From assembly GCA_023489405.1 (NCBI GenBank), contig JAMDCW010000092.1, forward strand, positions 1-12,684: a stretch of 12,684 nucleotides of DNA, in the 5' to 3' direction. Under the pieces are notes generated by a model. That model was not told the DNA's origin. It did not search any database and worked only from the letters and a program-made list of their open reading frames with translations. The position numbers and the translations under genes are program-made. The stretch is from Chloroflexota bacterium (GTDB lineage Bacteria; Chloroflexota; UBA4733). Below, piece after piece: positions 6,380 through 12,684 of the stretch (its first letter is position 1; each line of letters starts with the position of its first letter).

Positions 6380-6805
6380 TTGACCCGAACAGTGCTTGAA
6401 GTCGTTCTAGACCAGTTGAATATTACACCAGCTCAGTACTTCGAGCAGTTTAGCAATGCAATCGAAGACTGGCGTTCCAACAAGGCGTCCACACCGCTCG
6501 TGAGCTCACGTGAGGTGGAGGCGATCGTTCAAGAAGAGCTTGCTCCCCAAGACCCTTTCGGTTTTCCCGGCAGATCACCTACGGCAGATTTTCTCCCGGA
6601 AGAACCACTCGAGGAAGAGGAAACGCTGTCTCGTCCTCGGTCGAAACGTCAGCCGCGCCCTCGCGTGCCGCGCTTCATTGAGGAAGAGGGGAGTGATAGC
6701 GACGAGGTCGCCACGCCGTACGAAGGCTTCGATGATACTTATTCGCCTATCCGCGGCGCCCGTCGCTCCTTGCGTACCAACCGCCGGAGTTTCCGTGAGC
6801 GCTAA
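6380..6805 (+). CDS. Hypothetical charged, probably disordered protein
   Basis: I do not recognise this 141-residue protein. An N-terminal part of about 35 residues (TRTVLEVVLDQLNITPAQYF onward to IEDWRSNK) looks helical and ordered. The remainder is low in hydrophobic residues and alternates acidic blocks (LPEEPLEEEE; EEEGSDSDE) with basic ones (RPRSKRQPRPRVPR; RRSLRTNRRSFRER at the C-terminus), which suggests intrinsic disorder or a nucleic-acid- or protein-binding tail. I prefer the TTG at 6380-6382, with AAGGGA nine bases upstream. A longer frame from a TTG at 6338 adds 14 residues but lacks a ribosome-binding site, although a TAGTAT -10-like element directly before it leaves a leaderless start possible. 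It is 23 bases upstream of the cysteine-synthase-like gene, so the two are probably co-transcribed. Confidence 0.65.
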   Translation: MTRTVLEVVLDQLNITPAQYFEQFSNAIEDWRSNKASTPLVSSREVEAIVQEELAPQDPFGFPGRSPTADFLPEEPLEEEETLSRPRSKRQPRPRVPRFIEEEGSDSDEVATPYEGFDDTYSPIRGARRSLRTNRRSFRER

Positions 6806-6828
6806 CTCGCACGCCTCCTGGTTCGCCT

Positions 6829-7776
6829 GTGAGTGCCACTGGTAGTATCCTAGGTAGCATTGGGCAAACACCGCTCATCGCTTTAGACCGTCTGACGAGC
6901 GGACTACCAGGGCGCATCCTTGCCAAGGTCGAGTACCTCAACCCTGGCGCCAGCATCAAAGACCGTATCGCCCTCGCCATCATCGAACGTGCAGAACGCG
7001 CCGGCCTCCTCACCCCCGGTCGCCCTGTCGTCGAGCTCACCAGTGGTAATACCGGCACCGGTCTCGCGATCGTCTGCGCCGTCAAAGGTTATCACTTTAT
7101 CGCTGTGATGAGCGAAGGCAACTCGATCGAGCGCCGGCGCATGCTCGCCGCCCTTGGCGCTGAAGTCGTCCTTGTACCTCAAGCGAAAGGCTCTTACCCC
7201 GGTCAAGTCTCTGGTGATGATCTCCAGCTCGTCGAAGTGCGTACCCAGCAGATTGTCCAAGAACGTAACGCTTTCCGCGCTGATCAATTCCACAATATCA
7301 GTAACGTCGAAGCGCACGAGTTCGGTACCGGAGAAGAAATCTGGCAGCAAGCCAATGGCCAGATCGATGTCTTCGTCTCTACCGTAGGTACCGGCGGCAC
7401 TTTTACCGGCATTGCCCGCCGCCTCAAGTACTACCGTCCCACAATCCGCGCCTATGCCGTCGAACCCGCCGGCGCCCCTGCCCTCGCCGGCAAACCGATC
7501 ACGGACCTCCGCCACAAGATCCAAGGCGCCGGTTACGGCATGCCTCTTCCCCTCTGGGATTCTACCCTCGTCGACGGTTACCTCACGGTGACGGACGACG
7601 AGGCCATCTCTGTCGCTCGCCAACTCGCTTGCCGTGAGGGCGCCTTTGCTGGCTTCTCCAGCGGCGCCAACGTCGCTGCCGCTCTCCATCTCCTACGTAG
7701 CCTTCCCGGAACAACCATTGTCACCACCCTCAACGACAGCGGCCTCAAATACCTCAGTACCGACCTTTTCCCCTGA
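6829..7776 (+). CDS. PLP-dependent cysteine synthase family protein (atypical subfamily)
   Basis: The 315-residue product is a fold-type II pyridoxal-phosphate enzyme of the cysteine synthase/cystathionine beta-synthase family. Visible landmarks are the PLP lysine K44 in NPGASIKDR, the substrate loop TSGNTG (71-76), the phosphate-binding GTGGT (187-191), SSGAN (277-281) carrying the serine that contacts the pyridine nitrogen, and the C-terminal DSGLKYLSTDLF. It departs from canonical CysK in the loop MSEGNSIERRR, where CysK has a methionine-serine motif, and in an insert after the next strand (PQAKGSYPGQVSGDDLQLVE, about 117-136). O-acetylserine sulfhydrylase activity is therefore plausible but not assured; a related beta-replacement or elimination reaction is possible. 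The start is GTG at 6829 with no Shine-Dalgarno; the protein begins at the expected place. It follows the charged protein by 23 bases and precedes a tiny membrane protein by 11. Confidence 0.88.
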   Translation: MSATGSILGSIGQTPLIALDRLTSGLPGRILAKVEYLNPGASIKDRIALAIIERAERAGLLTPGRPVVELTSGNTGTGLAIVCAVKGYHFIAVMSEGNSIERRRMLAALGAEVVLVPQAKGSYPGQVSGDDLQLVEVRTQQIVQERNAFRADQFHNISNVEAHEFGTGEEIWQQANGQIDVFVSTVGTGGTFTGIARRLKYYRPTIRAYAVEPAGAPALAGKPITDLRHKIQGAGYGMPLPLWDSTLVDGYLTVTDDEAISVARQLACREGAFAGFSSGANVAAALHLLRSLPGTTIVTTLNDSGLKYLSTDLFP

Positions 7777-7787
7777 GCCGGCGTACG

Positions 7788-7907
7788 ATGAGCTCGTTCC
7801 TCTTCAATCTCCTTCCTGCTATCTTCGCCTCCATCTTCGCGCTGGCCCTCGCCTGGCTCGCCGGTAAATTCCTCGACTGGTGGCACAGCACCCGCGACCG
7901 TGACTAG
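7788..7907 (+). CDS. 39-residue single-pass membrane protein
   Basis: A short frame starting at ATG 7788, 11 bases after the cysteine-synthase-like stop, encodes 39 residues. The N-terminus MSSFLFNLLPAIFASIFALA leads through a continuous hydrophobic stretch (about residues 4-26, ending ALAWLAG) and then a charged, aromatic tail KFLDWWHSTRDRD. This is the pattern of a small single-span inner-membrane protein with a cytoplasmic C-terminus; the composition and uninterrupted hydrophobic run are unlikely by chance. No clear Shine-Dalgarno is visible, so translation may be coupled to the upstream gene. I recognise no family. It converges on the large membrane-protein gene, whose stop is 30 bases away; no clear terminator lies in that gap. 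Confidence 0.55.
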   Translation: MSSFLFNLLPAIFASIFALALAWLAGKFLDWWHSTRDRD

Positions 7908-7937
7908 CCTGCTCCTGCCCGTTATGTTCGGACCGGG

Positions 7938-9674
7938 TCAAGGATGGAAACGGTAGAGCGTCACGCGTCCTCCCTGGAGCACCATCAACGCCTGCTCATC
8001 CTGCTGCCCTTGCCCCAGCGCTGTTAACGCTTGGGACAGCGCGGCAGCATCGAACACCGTCACCGGCGTATCCGCCTTCAAACGTCCCACCGCTGTCACA
8101 CGCACTGCCCCCTGTCTCTGTAACATCGCGAGCTGTTCCGCTGCTGTGTCGGTATCTGCCAGCACGATCAACGGCAGCGCCCGCCCAGCCATTCCTCGGG
8201 TCTGCAAGACATCGCCCCGGAGCTTGATCCCATGGTACAGAGCCACTACTCCCGCAAGCACGATGATGCTCAGCTCTTTGAAGGCGAGGCTCACCGTTCC
8301 AGGGGTCAAGGCTTCGCCCAACAGGGAACGGAAAGCAATCCACAGCATCGCCACTAAGAAACCGACGGCTATCAAGCTTGCCGCCAGCGTCACAAAACCC
8401 AGCAAGAAGCGCCGTGCTGTACTCCTCCTCTCTTCCACCTCTCCAGTGGCGAGCGCTCGCTCCAGATACCGCCATGTACCGATCCAGAGCACGCCGCCTA
8501 CCGCCGCAGCAGCAAGGCCAAAGCTTAGGCGTTTCTGCCACCAATCAACCCCCACTAGCGCAATCCCCGTATGGAACACGCCGTCAAACCATAACCACAA
8601 CAGAGAAGCCAGCGCCGGCGCCATCGTCACCAGTCCCAGCAATGCCAATACCGCCAGCACCGGCCGGCGTGGCCAGGGAATCTTGCTTGCCTCCGCAGAG
8701 CCATCTCTTCGAAACTCAGCCTGTTGCCGCAACAGCAGCCAATGCACGGTCCAGAGCAACCCACCTACGAGAGCAAACGGCAGCCAGTCGCGCACGAAAC
8801 TCCACGTATCAAATACCGAACGATACCCCAACAGTCGCCGCAAGAGTTCCGCCACGATCCACACACTCCCGAGCAAGGTGATCGCAGCAGCGGCGATGAT
8901 GGCTAACGAGAGAAAGAGCGCACGCATTGTACAGGCAAACCGGCGTCTGTACTCGTTCCGCCATATGACGGCAGAAAAGATTCCTCCAGATAGTACGCCG
9001 GCCACGGAGGGAATCCAGACGCTCGCAATAGTCTCCCTCGGACCAGCAAGGACTTGTGGAAGGTCGCCAAAGATGAGCAGTAAGTCGGTGCACGCGAGGC
9101 GGAGCGCTCTCCCCAAGCCAAGTGCGAACAGCACGAGGGCAAGGCCAGCGACAACAAAGCGTGCAAAATCCCGAACCTCATCGTGCACAGCGTCGAGACC
9201 TCTTCCTGCGCCTGACGGTGAAACTCTGTTCAAGAAGAGGCCAGCCAGGCCAAACACCACCAGATACGTTCCAGAGCGGATAGTACCCTCCAGGGCGCTT
9301 TCGAACTGTGAAGTGTACACCAGTAAGCTCAGCAAAAACCGCAATGTGCTCTGCAAGGCCACAATCGTCACGACCATCGTCGTTCCCAAAACTGCCGCGT
9401 AGAAGAGCCGTCGCGGTAAGGGTGCCCGCTGTTCCGGAGCCATTCGCGCTGCTTCACGCTCGGCGAAGAAACGGTGGACGAGCCAGGTAGGCAACCCGAC
9501 GACAAGAGCCGCAAGGTAAAAGCTCGCCTCCGTCCTTTTCCCACCTAGAAGCGTGTGAGACTGTAGCAATAGTGCGCTCATCAACAGCGCCAGCATGCCG
9601 GCTAAGGCGATGAGCACGCTCTGCAGCCCTACAAAAGCCATCACATAGAGATAAAAACGCCGCGCGTTTACCAT
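7938..9674 (-). CDS. Polytopic membrane protein with repeated DUF5671-like units and soluble C-terminal domain
   Basis: The 578-residue product has about twelve membrane segments (roughly 11-38, 52-68, 91-120, 131-149, 170-190, 216-228, 240-266, 286-304, 328-352, 376-392, 411-432, 445-462). They fall into six two-helix units. Each opens with a long hydrophobic helix often led by RRFYLY/RRLFYA/ARFV/ARRFLL, and closes with a shorter helix often written as glycine-rich residues then W or H and a charged end (LPTWLVHRFFAERE; LVGGLLWTVHW; AVGGVLWIGTWRYLER). This resembles DUF5671-type proteins. From about 477 to the end lies a soluble domain with alternating strands and helices (ALPLIVLADTDTAAEQLA; VRVTAVGRL; ALMVLQGGRVTLYRF). 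I start at ATG 9674, where GGGAGG lies six bases upstream; an open extension to 9755 overlaps the preceding gene. Function unknown; it follows the anchored small protein by 25 bases. Confidence 0.85.
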   Translation of the reverse strand: MVNARRFYLYVMAFVGLQSVLIALAGMLALLMSALLLQSHTLLGGKRTEASFYLAALVVGLPTWLVHRFFAEREAARMAPEQRAPLPRRLFYAAVLGTTMVVTIVALQSTLRFLLSLLVYTSQFESALEGTIRSGTYLVVFGLAGLFLNRVSPSGAGRGLDAVHDEVRDFARFVVAGLALVLFALGLGRALRLACTDLLLIFGDLPQVLAGPRETIASVWIPSVAGVLSGGIFSAVIWRNEYRRRFACTMRALFLSLAIIAAAAITLLGSVWIVAELLRRLLGYRSVFDTWSFVRDWLPFALVGGLLWTVHWLLLRQQAEFRRDGSAEASKIPWPRRPVLAVLALLGLVTMAPALASLLWLWFDGVFHTGIALVGVDWWQKRLSFGLAAAAVGGVLWIGTWRYLERALATGEVEERRSTARRFLLGFVTLAASLIAVGFLVAMLWIAFRSLLGEALTPGTVSLAFKELSIIVLAGVVALYHGIKLRGDVLQTRGMAGRALPLIVLADTDTAAEQLAMLQRQGAVRVTAVGRLKADTPVTVFDAAALSQALTALGQGQQDEQALMVLQGGRVTLYRFHP

Positions 9675-9699
9675 ATATTTCCTCCCATCCTTCACACCG

Positions 9700-10152
9700 T
9701 CAGGGGTAAAGGAACAATGGGCTCGTGATCTTCCACATGCCATTGCGGCGCTCAAGCGTAAAAGTCTGCCGCGTTCCCTGGTCAGCAGCCAGCAAGTCAG
9801 GAGAAAATGCGGTGACCTCCACTACTACACTCGCATGTCCATCGTGTTCACTTGACCGGACGAGGAGCACACGATGTGCCTGCTGACTCCAATGATTAGC
9901 CCACTGGTAGAACTGTGTCTGCGGCACTGGTACATTGCTGTTCCCCACGGGCCGCGTAAAATCCGTCAAGGCAAACGCTTCATCCGCCTGCCCGTGCTGA
10001 ACCAGTCGCAAATAGGTAGCAACCGTGGCAGCGGCGCTACCAGGAGGAAATGAAGCTTCCGGCTGGCGAGCTACGACGATTGTCAGCACAATTCCCAGTC
10101 CCAGCACGAGAATGATGCCGCTCACGAGGATGACGAAAGCCCAGCGTCGCAC
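9700..10152 (-). CDS. Membrane-anchored extracytoplasmic protein, NTF2-like in appearance
   Basis: The 150-residue product has one N-terminal membrane segment (about residues 5-28, FVILVSGIILVLGLGIVLTI) after MRR, so the rest probably faces outside. The outer part reads like a small NTF2-like (DUF4878-type) domain: a helical start (AAATVATYLRLVQHGQADEA, about 39-58), a middle helix (FYQWANHWSQQAHRVL), and strands that end in a typical FTLERRNGMWKIT closing hairpin. I assign the fold from this pattern only. The start is GTG at 10150-10152, with GGGAGG seven bases upstream. Its stop is 25 bases before the ATG of the polytopic protein, so the two form a transcriptional pair and might work as a membrane complex. 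Confidence 0.75.
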   Translation of the reverse strand: MRRWAFVILVSGIILVLGLGIVLTIVVARQPEASFPPGSAAATVATYLRLVQHGQADEAFALTDFTRPVGNSNVPVPQTQFYQWANHWSQQAHRVLLVRSSEHDGHASVVVEVTAFSPDLLAADQGTRQTFTLERRNGMWKITSPLFLYP

Positions 10153-10304
10153 GGCAATCCTCCCTCGCTATCCCACCGGTGCACACCACTCGGCGCAATC
10201 TTCCCGCTATCCTCACCGCCTCCCTCTGTCACCCATCCTACTCCATTGGCGGGAAGGAACCTTGGTGCAAACCCAGCGGTTGCGCGAGGAAAAAGGCGAG
10301 CAAA

Positions 10305-10324
10305 GATAGCAGCACTATGCTACC
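10305..10324 (-). terminator. Candidate terminator after the phosphodiester-glycosidase-like gene
   Basis: On the minus strand GGTAGCA pairs with TGCTATC (seven pairs, one wobble) around a 6-base loop, followed by TTTGCTCGCC and then TTTTT. It lies about 110 bases after the stop at 10432 and some 150 bases before the next gene. The interrupted T-tract makes it weak. The rest of the 279-base gap shows nothing I can assign with confidence. Confidence 0.3.
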
Positions 10325-10431
10325 ATCCACCAGTTCTCTCAATAGCCCATCCGCCTGATGGCCGGCTCAATGTTCCCTATGTCCTCTCCCCATCCTGGCT
10401 GGGGTCATAGCGGCATAAAGTGGCCTCACCG

Positions 10432-12363
10432 CTAGCTATGCGCGGCAGTGAGGTAGATGAAGTCGCGAGAATCCGGTGCCAGATAGCGGATAGCACTGCG
10501 CGTCATATCCGGCATCAGCTTCTCACCGCGCATCTGTGCAGAACCAGATGCAATAGGCCAGTAGAAGTTGAATGTCACCCAGTAGCTGTTGATATCCAGC
10601 TCCATCGCTCGCCGCGCTCCGGCAAGTGCGAGGACCACTGCCAGCGTCCGCGCCGTCAGTGGCCGCCCGGCGGCGTAGATTAGGTCCCCCGCTGCGGTTA
10701 TGCCCAACCCAGACCGCCAGACACGCACCGCATTGCCAACGGTCTCTCCCCAGGCAGCGCCATTATCGATCAGCGGTGAGACCTGTCCATGATCTACCAG
10801 CAGCGGTAAGTTCTGCAACACGCCGCGCGGCGTTGGAGACACCGGCACTTCCCGCCCCCAGGATCCCAGCGCCACTTTCCTGCTAGGGTAAACAGCTAGC
10901 GTCGCGAGCCGGGGCGCTGGCAGGATATACCAGAGTCCGTTTGCTCGAAAACCGAAGTGGGCATAGTGACCACCGATGCGTTTGAAACCACCGTTGAAGG
11001 CAGCGAGCAAGAAAGGCCGCGCCGCCAGTGGCACTTCTCCAGCCCCGTGCAGCCCCGCGGTCGAATGCGGATGGCGCGTACCAGCGACGATATGAAGACG
11101 CGCCAAGCGTGGATTGATCCACACGAGATCGATCTGCGTGTATGGACGTTGAGGATCCGGCAGCACGAACGTGCGCTCCATCGCAACGTGGCCATTGACT
11201 AGGCGACCTGCAGGTCTCCAGACGCCTTCACCGGCCACCCGCGGCCAGGCAGCCGGCAATGACAGGACCGGTGGCTGTCCCGGGACGGCAGCCGGCGCTG
11301 GCTGCACAAGCGCCCGTGGTGTCGCTGCTGGTCGGGTGAAGGTCTGCGGCGCCGCACTCGTTGCATGCTGCTGTACGGCCCTGGTCACCGGCGGTCGCTC
11401 TGGGGCGCTCACGCCTCGGGACGCCCGTGCCGCTTGTACCAAGGCGGCTGCTGCCTTTGCAACCTGCTGATCCGCCGCGGACGCTGTCACATGTGGCACA
11501 GGGTGATGCAACCAGTACAGGCGGCGCTGGATCGCGTCGACCAAGCCATACCATAGGTCTTCGATCATGGCAACCGGTCGTGGTCCTAGCCACGAGCGTA
11601 TCGTCTCCACCAAGCGGATGAAAGGCGGATGCGCTCGTGCCTGCGCCGCGACCACCTGAAACGCTGGTGTCTGAGACCGCCAACCTCCAGCGCCATGCTG
11701 AATGACAGCCTGCTCCGATATCCCCTGCACAGGTCGATAGCGCACCAGAAGCGCCCATCCCGTCTTCCCCGCTACCGGCGTCAGTTGAACATCTCTCGCT
11801 GGTGTCGCGAACCGGAATGTTTGCGTCTGCTGCCGGGCAAGATCACGGATGACGAGCACAGCGGTGACTCTCCCAGAGCCGAGCGTATAGGCAAACGTTC
11901 CGGGTACGCGGGCAAAAGCCGTTACCGGATTGCCTGTAGCGCCAGCGATCAGGCGAACAGCGCGAATCCGCCAAGGGAGCACTGACGAGCTATGCACAAC
12001 CTGAGCGGTGAAGAGTGCTTGAGAGGGTGCACTCCCGACGAGAAAGGCGACTGCTGCCGGCGCCTGCGGCGTTCCACGAAGCAGATAGATAGCCGGCTGG
12101 CCTCGAGCAGAATTAGCAACGCGATAGCCAGCACTCAGGAGCGCATACAACGCTGCCGATCGCGCCTGAGATGATAACCGTGCTCCCAACGCTGGCGCCG
12201 GCTTCGCCCACAGCCGCCAGCTCATCAGCAGAGCAACGCAGCCCAATGTGGCCAGGAAAGCAGCTTTCCACAGGCGCCATTCCAGCGGAGGCTGACTCCG
12301 TCTTCCCAGGCCATACCGCTGCCGCCCGTGGCTCAGTCGCCTCCTGCCAAGCTCCACAGCCAT
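10432..12363 (-). CDS. Membrane-anchored phosphodiester glycosidase (NAGPA) domain protein
   Basis: The 643-residue product ends in a domain of the phosphodiester glycosidase family (NAGPA/DUF2233, exopolysaccharide-associated in bacteria), about residues 375-640. Its landmarks are AFNGGF at 455-460, AGDLIYAAGRPLTARTLA at 557-574 and MELDIN at 587-592, with two further acidic or polar sites nearby. The family removes sugars from phosphodiester linkages; the substrate here is unknown. The N-terminus is basic (RRRLSHGRQRYGLGRR), followed by one membrane helix at about 32-52, so the rest should be outside. Residues 60-300 form a region I do not recognise, mostly beta-type with hydrophobic strands; 300-375 is an Ala/Pro/Gln-rich linker. 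I start at ATG 12363 with AAGGAAAGGAA just upstream. The frame stays open to 12459, but that longer start lies inside a strong hairpin, which argues against it. Confidence 0.85.
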   Translation of the reverse strand: MAVELGRRRLSHGRQRYGLGRRSQPPLEWRLWKAAFLATLGCVALLMSWRLWAKPAPALGARLSSQARSAALYALLSAGYRVANSARGQPAIYLLRGTPQAPAAVAFLVGSAPSQALFTAQVVHSSSVLPWRIRAVRLIAGATGNPVTAFARVPGTFAYTLGSGRVTAVLVIRDLARQQTQTFRFATPARDVQLTPVAGKTGWALLVRYRPVQGISEQAVIQHGAGGWRSQTPAFQVVAAQARAHPPFIRLVETIRSWLGPRPVAMIEDLWYGLVDAIQRRLYWLHHPVPHVTASAADQQVAKAAAALVQAARASRGVSAPERPPVTRAVQQHATSAAPQTFTRPAATPRALVQPAPAAVPGQPPVLSLPAAWPRVAGEGVWRPAGRLVNGHVAMERTFVLPDPQRPYTQIDLVWINPRLARLHIVAGTRHPHSTAGLHGAGEVPLAARPFLLAAFNGGFKRIGGHYAHFGFRANGLWYILPAPRLATLAVYPSRKVALGSWGREVPVSPTPRGVLQNLPLLVDHGQVSPLIDNGAAWGETVGNAVRVWRSGLGITAAGDLIYAAGRPLTARTLAVVLALAGARRAMELDINSYWVTFNFYWPIASGSAQMRGEKLMPDMTRSAIRYLAPDSRDFIYLTAAHS

Positions 12364-12434
12364 TTCCTTTCCTTCAAGGATGTCCAGACAGATCCCTGCC
12401 CTAATGTGTAGTGCCCTCGGATCCGTGAGAACGG

Positions 12435-12460
12435 CTTGGGGGAGCTTTCGCTCCCCCAAG
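12435..12460 (-). terminator. Perfect 11-bp hairpin with GNRA loop
   Basis: CTTGGGGGAGC (12435-12445) and GCTCCCCCAAG (12450-12460) form a perfect 11-bp stem. On the minus strand the loop reads GAAA, a stable GNRA tetraloop closed by C-G. It starts 24 bases after the stop of the upstream gene at 12485 and 72 bases before the start of the next gene. There is no T-tract after it (CCGTTCTC follows), so it may be a stabilising or Rho-assisted 3' end rather than a textbook intrinsic terminator, or a leader structure of the glycosidase-domain gene. Confidence 0.55.
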
Positions 12461-12484
12461 CTGACTCACACCTGTCACGAGCGG

Positions 12485-12684
12485 CTAATGTTGCCCTGTC
12501 TCCTGGACGCCCGACTGGCCGCCTTGTTGGACGTTAGGGCCAAGATCAGGGCCGGTATCTGCCTCATGTCCAGCCGGCGCTTTCGCTTCCCCTGTACCGT
12601 CAGCCTCACTCGCCGCGTGCCCTGCGCGCTCTGTATCAGCTCCGCTCGTCACCTGCTGATTAGCTCCGCCTGTCACCTGTTGGG
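12485..12684 (-). CDS. C-terminal tail of a hydrophilic repeat-containing protein, cut by window edge
   Basis: The minus strand is open from the right edge to a stop at 12485, about 66 codons. The tail is rich in Gly, Ala, Gln, Glu and Asp and nearly free of hydrophobic residues, ending VQQGGQSGVQETGQH. It begins with two copies of an eight-residue unit, QQVTGGAN then QQVTSGAD, so it looks like the disordered end of a longer protein. A GTG at 12676 could instead start a separate 63-residue protein, but no ribosome-binding site precedes it and the frame stays open to the edge. Function cannot be inferred. It lies upstream of, and in the same direction as, the glycosidase-domain gene, from which a strong hairpin separates it. 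Confidence 0.5.
   Translation of the reverse strand, partial: QQVTGGANQQVTSGADTERAGHAASEADGTGEAKAPAGHEADTGPDLGPNVQQGGQSGVQETGQH
12635..12682 (-). repeat. Two tandem 24-base repeats (20/24 identical) within a coding tail
   Basis: The copies at 12659-12682 and 12635-12658 differ at four positions and encode QQVTGGAN and QQVTSGAD. The first copy reaches within two bases of the window edge, so more copies may lie beyond it. Length in whole codons fits in-frame expansion. Confidence 0.55.

Noticed and set aside
6904..7689. 261-codon open frame on the minus strand
   Set aside because: It is the antisense shadow of the cysteine-synthase-like gene, whose catalytic motifs are all intact on the plus strand.
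7908..7937. Terminator between the convergent miniprotein and membrane protein genes
   Set aside because: Only a 4-bp CCCG/CGGG pairing with a 12-base loop is visible, too weak to call.
8146..9402. 418-codon open frame on the plus strand
   Set aside because: It is antisense to the polytopic membrane protein gene, is rich in Ser/Arg/Thr/Pro as expected from a reversed GC-rich gene, and has no domain.
9675..9755. N-terminal extension of the polytopic membrane protein
   Set aside because: It overlaps the upstream gene and adds no hydrophobic or conserved residues; GGGAGG sits correctly for the ATG at 9674.
11228..11758. 176-codon open frame on the minus strand, another phase
   Set aside because: It overlaps the glycosidase-domain gene in a different phase and is rich in Cys, Gly, Arg and Ser, as shadow frames are.

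Overview
The window looks like bacterial chromosome of moderately high GC (about 55-60% judged by eye), most likely from the phylum Chloroflexota. The pointers are a Tat-type lipoprotein sugar-binding protein with an unlinked ATPase, a stand-alone SWIM zinc-finger protein, a large DUF5671-type membrane protein, an extracytoplasmic phosphodiester-glycosidase-like protein, and frequent GTG/TTG starts. The phylum call is inference; the order cannot be fixed from sequence alone. No mobile element, CRISPR array, tRNA or rRNA was seen.

Layout. (1) 1-3507, minus strand: a carbohydrate-uptake operon in transcription order: solute-binding lipoprotein (TTG start, Tat signal), MalF-type permease, MalG-type permease, then the N-terminus of a medium-chain zinc-type dehydrogenase running off the left edge. 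A near-perfect LacI/GalR-type operator lies about 23 bases upstream of the binding-protein start. The transporter ATPase is absent and must be encoded elsewhere. (2) 3508-3818: divergent control region with the operator, a candidate minus-strand promoter, and a plus-strand sigma70-like promoter for ribosomal genes. (3) 3819-4541, plus: rplU-rpmA (L21, L27), both with Pro/Ala-rich C-terminal tails. (4) A strong hairpin at 4603-4644, then a small SWIM zinc-finger gene on the minus strand (4710-4988). (5) 5084-5164: a 26-codon ORF behind an excellent Shine-Dalgarno. (6) 5333-7907, plus: a Gfo/Idh/MocA oxidoreductase, a charged, probably disordered small protein, an unusual cysteine-synthase-family enzyme, and a 39-residue single-pass membrane protein. 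(7) 7938-12363, minus: a phosphodiester-glycosidase-domain protein with an N-terminal anchor, a membrane-anchored protein with an NTF2-like appearance, and a polytopic protein of about 12 membrane segments in six two-helix units plus a soluble C-terminal domain. (8) 12485 to the right edge, minus: the C-terminal tail of a repeat-containing hydrophilic protein, followed by an 11-bp GNRA-capped hairpin.

How they work together. The left operon imports a sugar or sugar derivative and probably oxidises it, under a LacI-type regulator. The Gfo/Idh/MocA enzyme could act on similar substrates but is a separate unit. The right-hand minus-strand block looks like envelope biology: an externally facing glycosidase-like protein and a two-gene membrane unit of unknown function. 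That block is the best candidate for something not yet described, but nothing here proves a new system.
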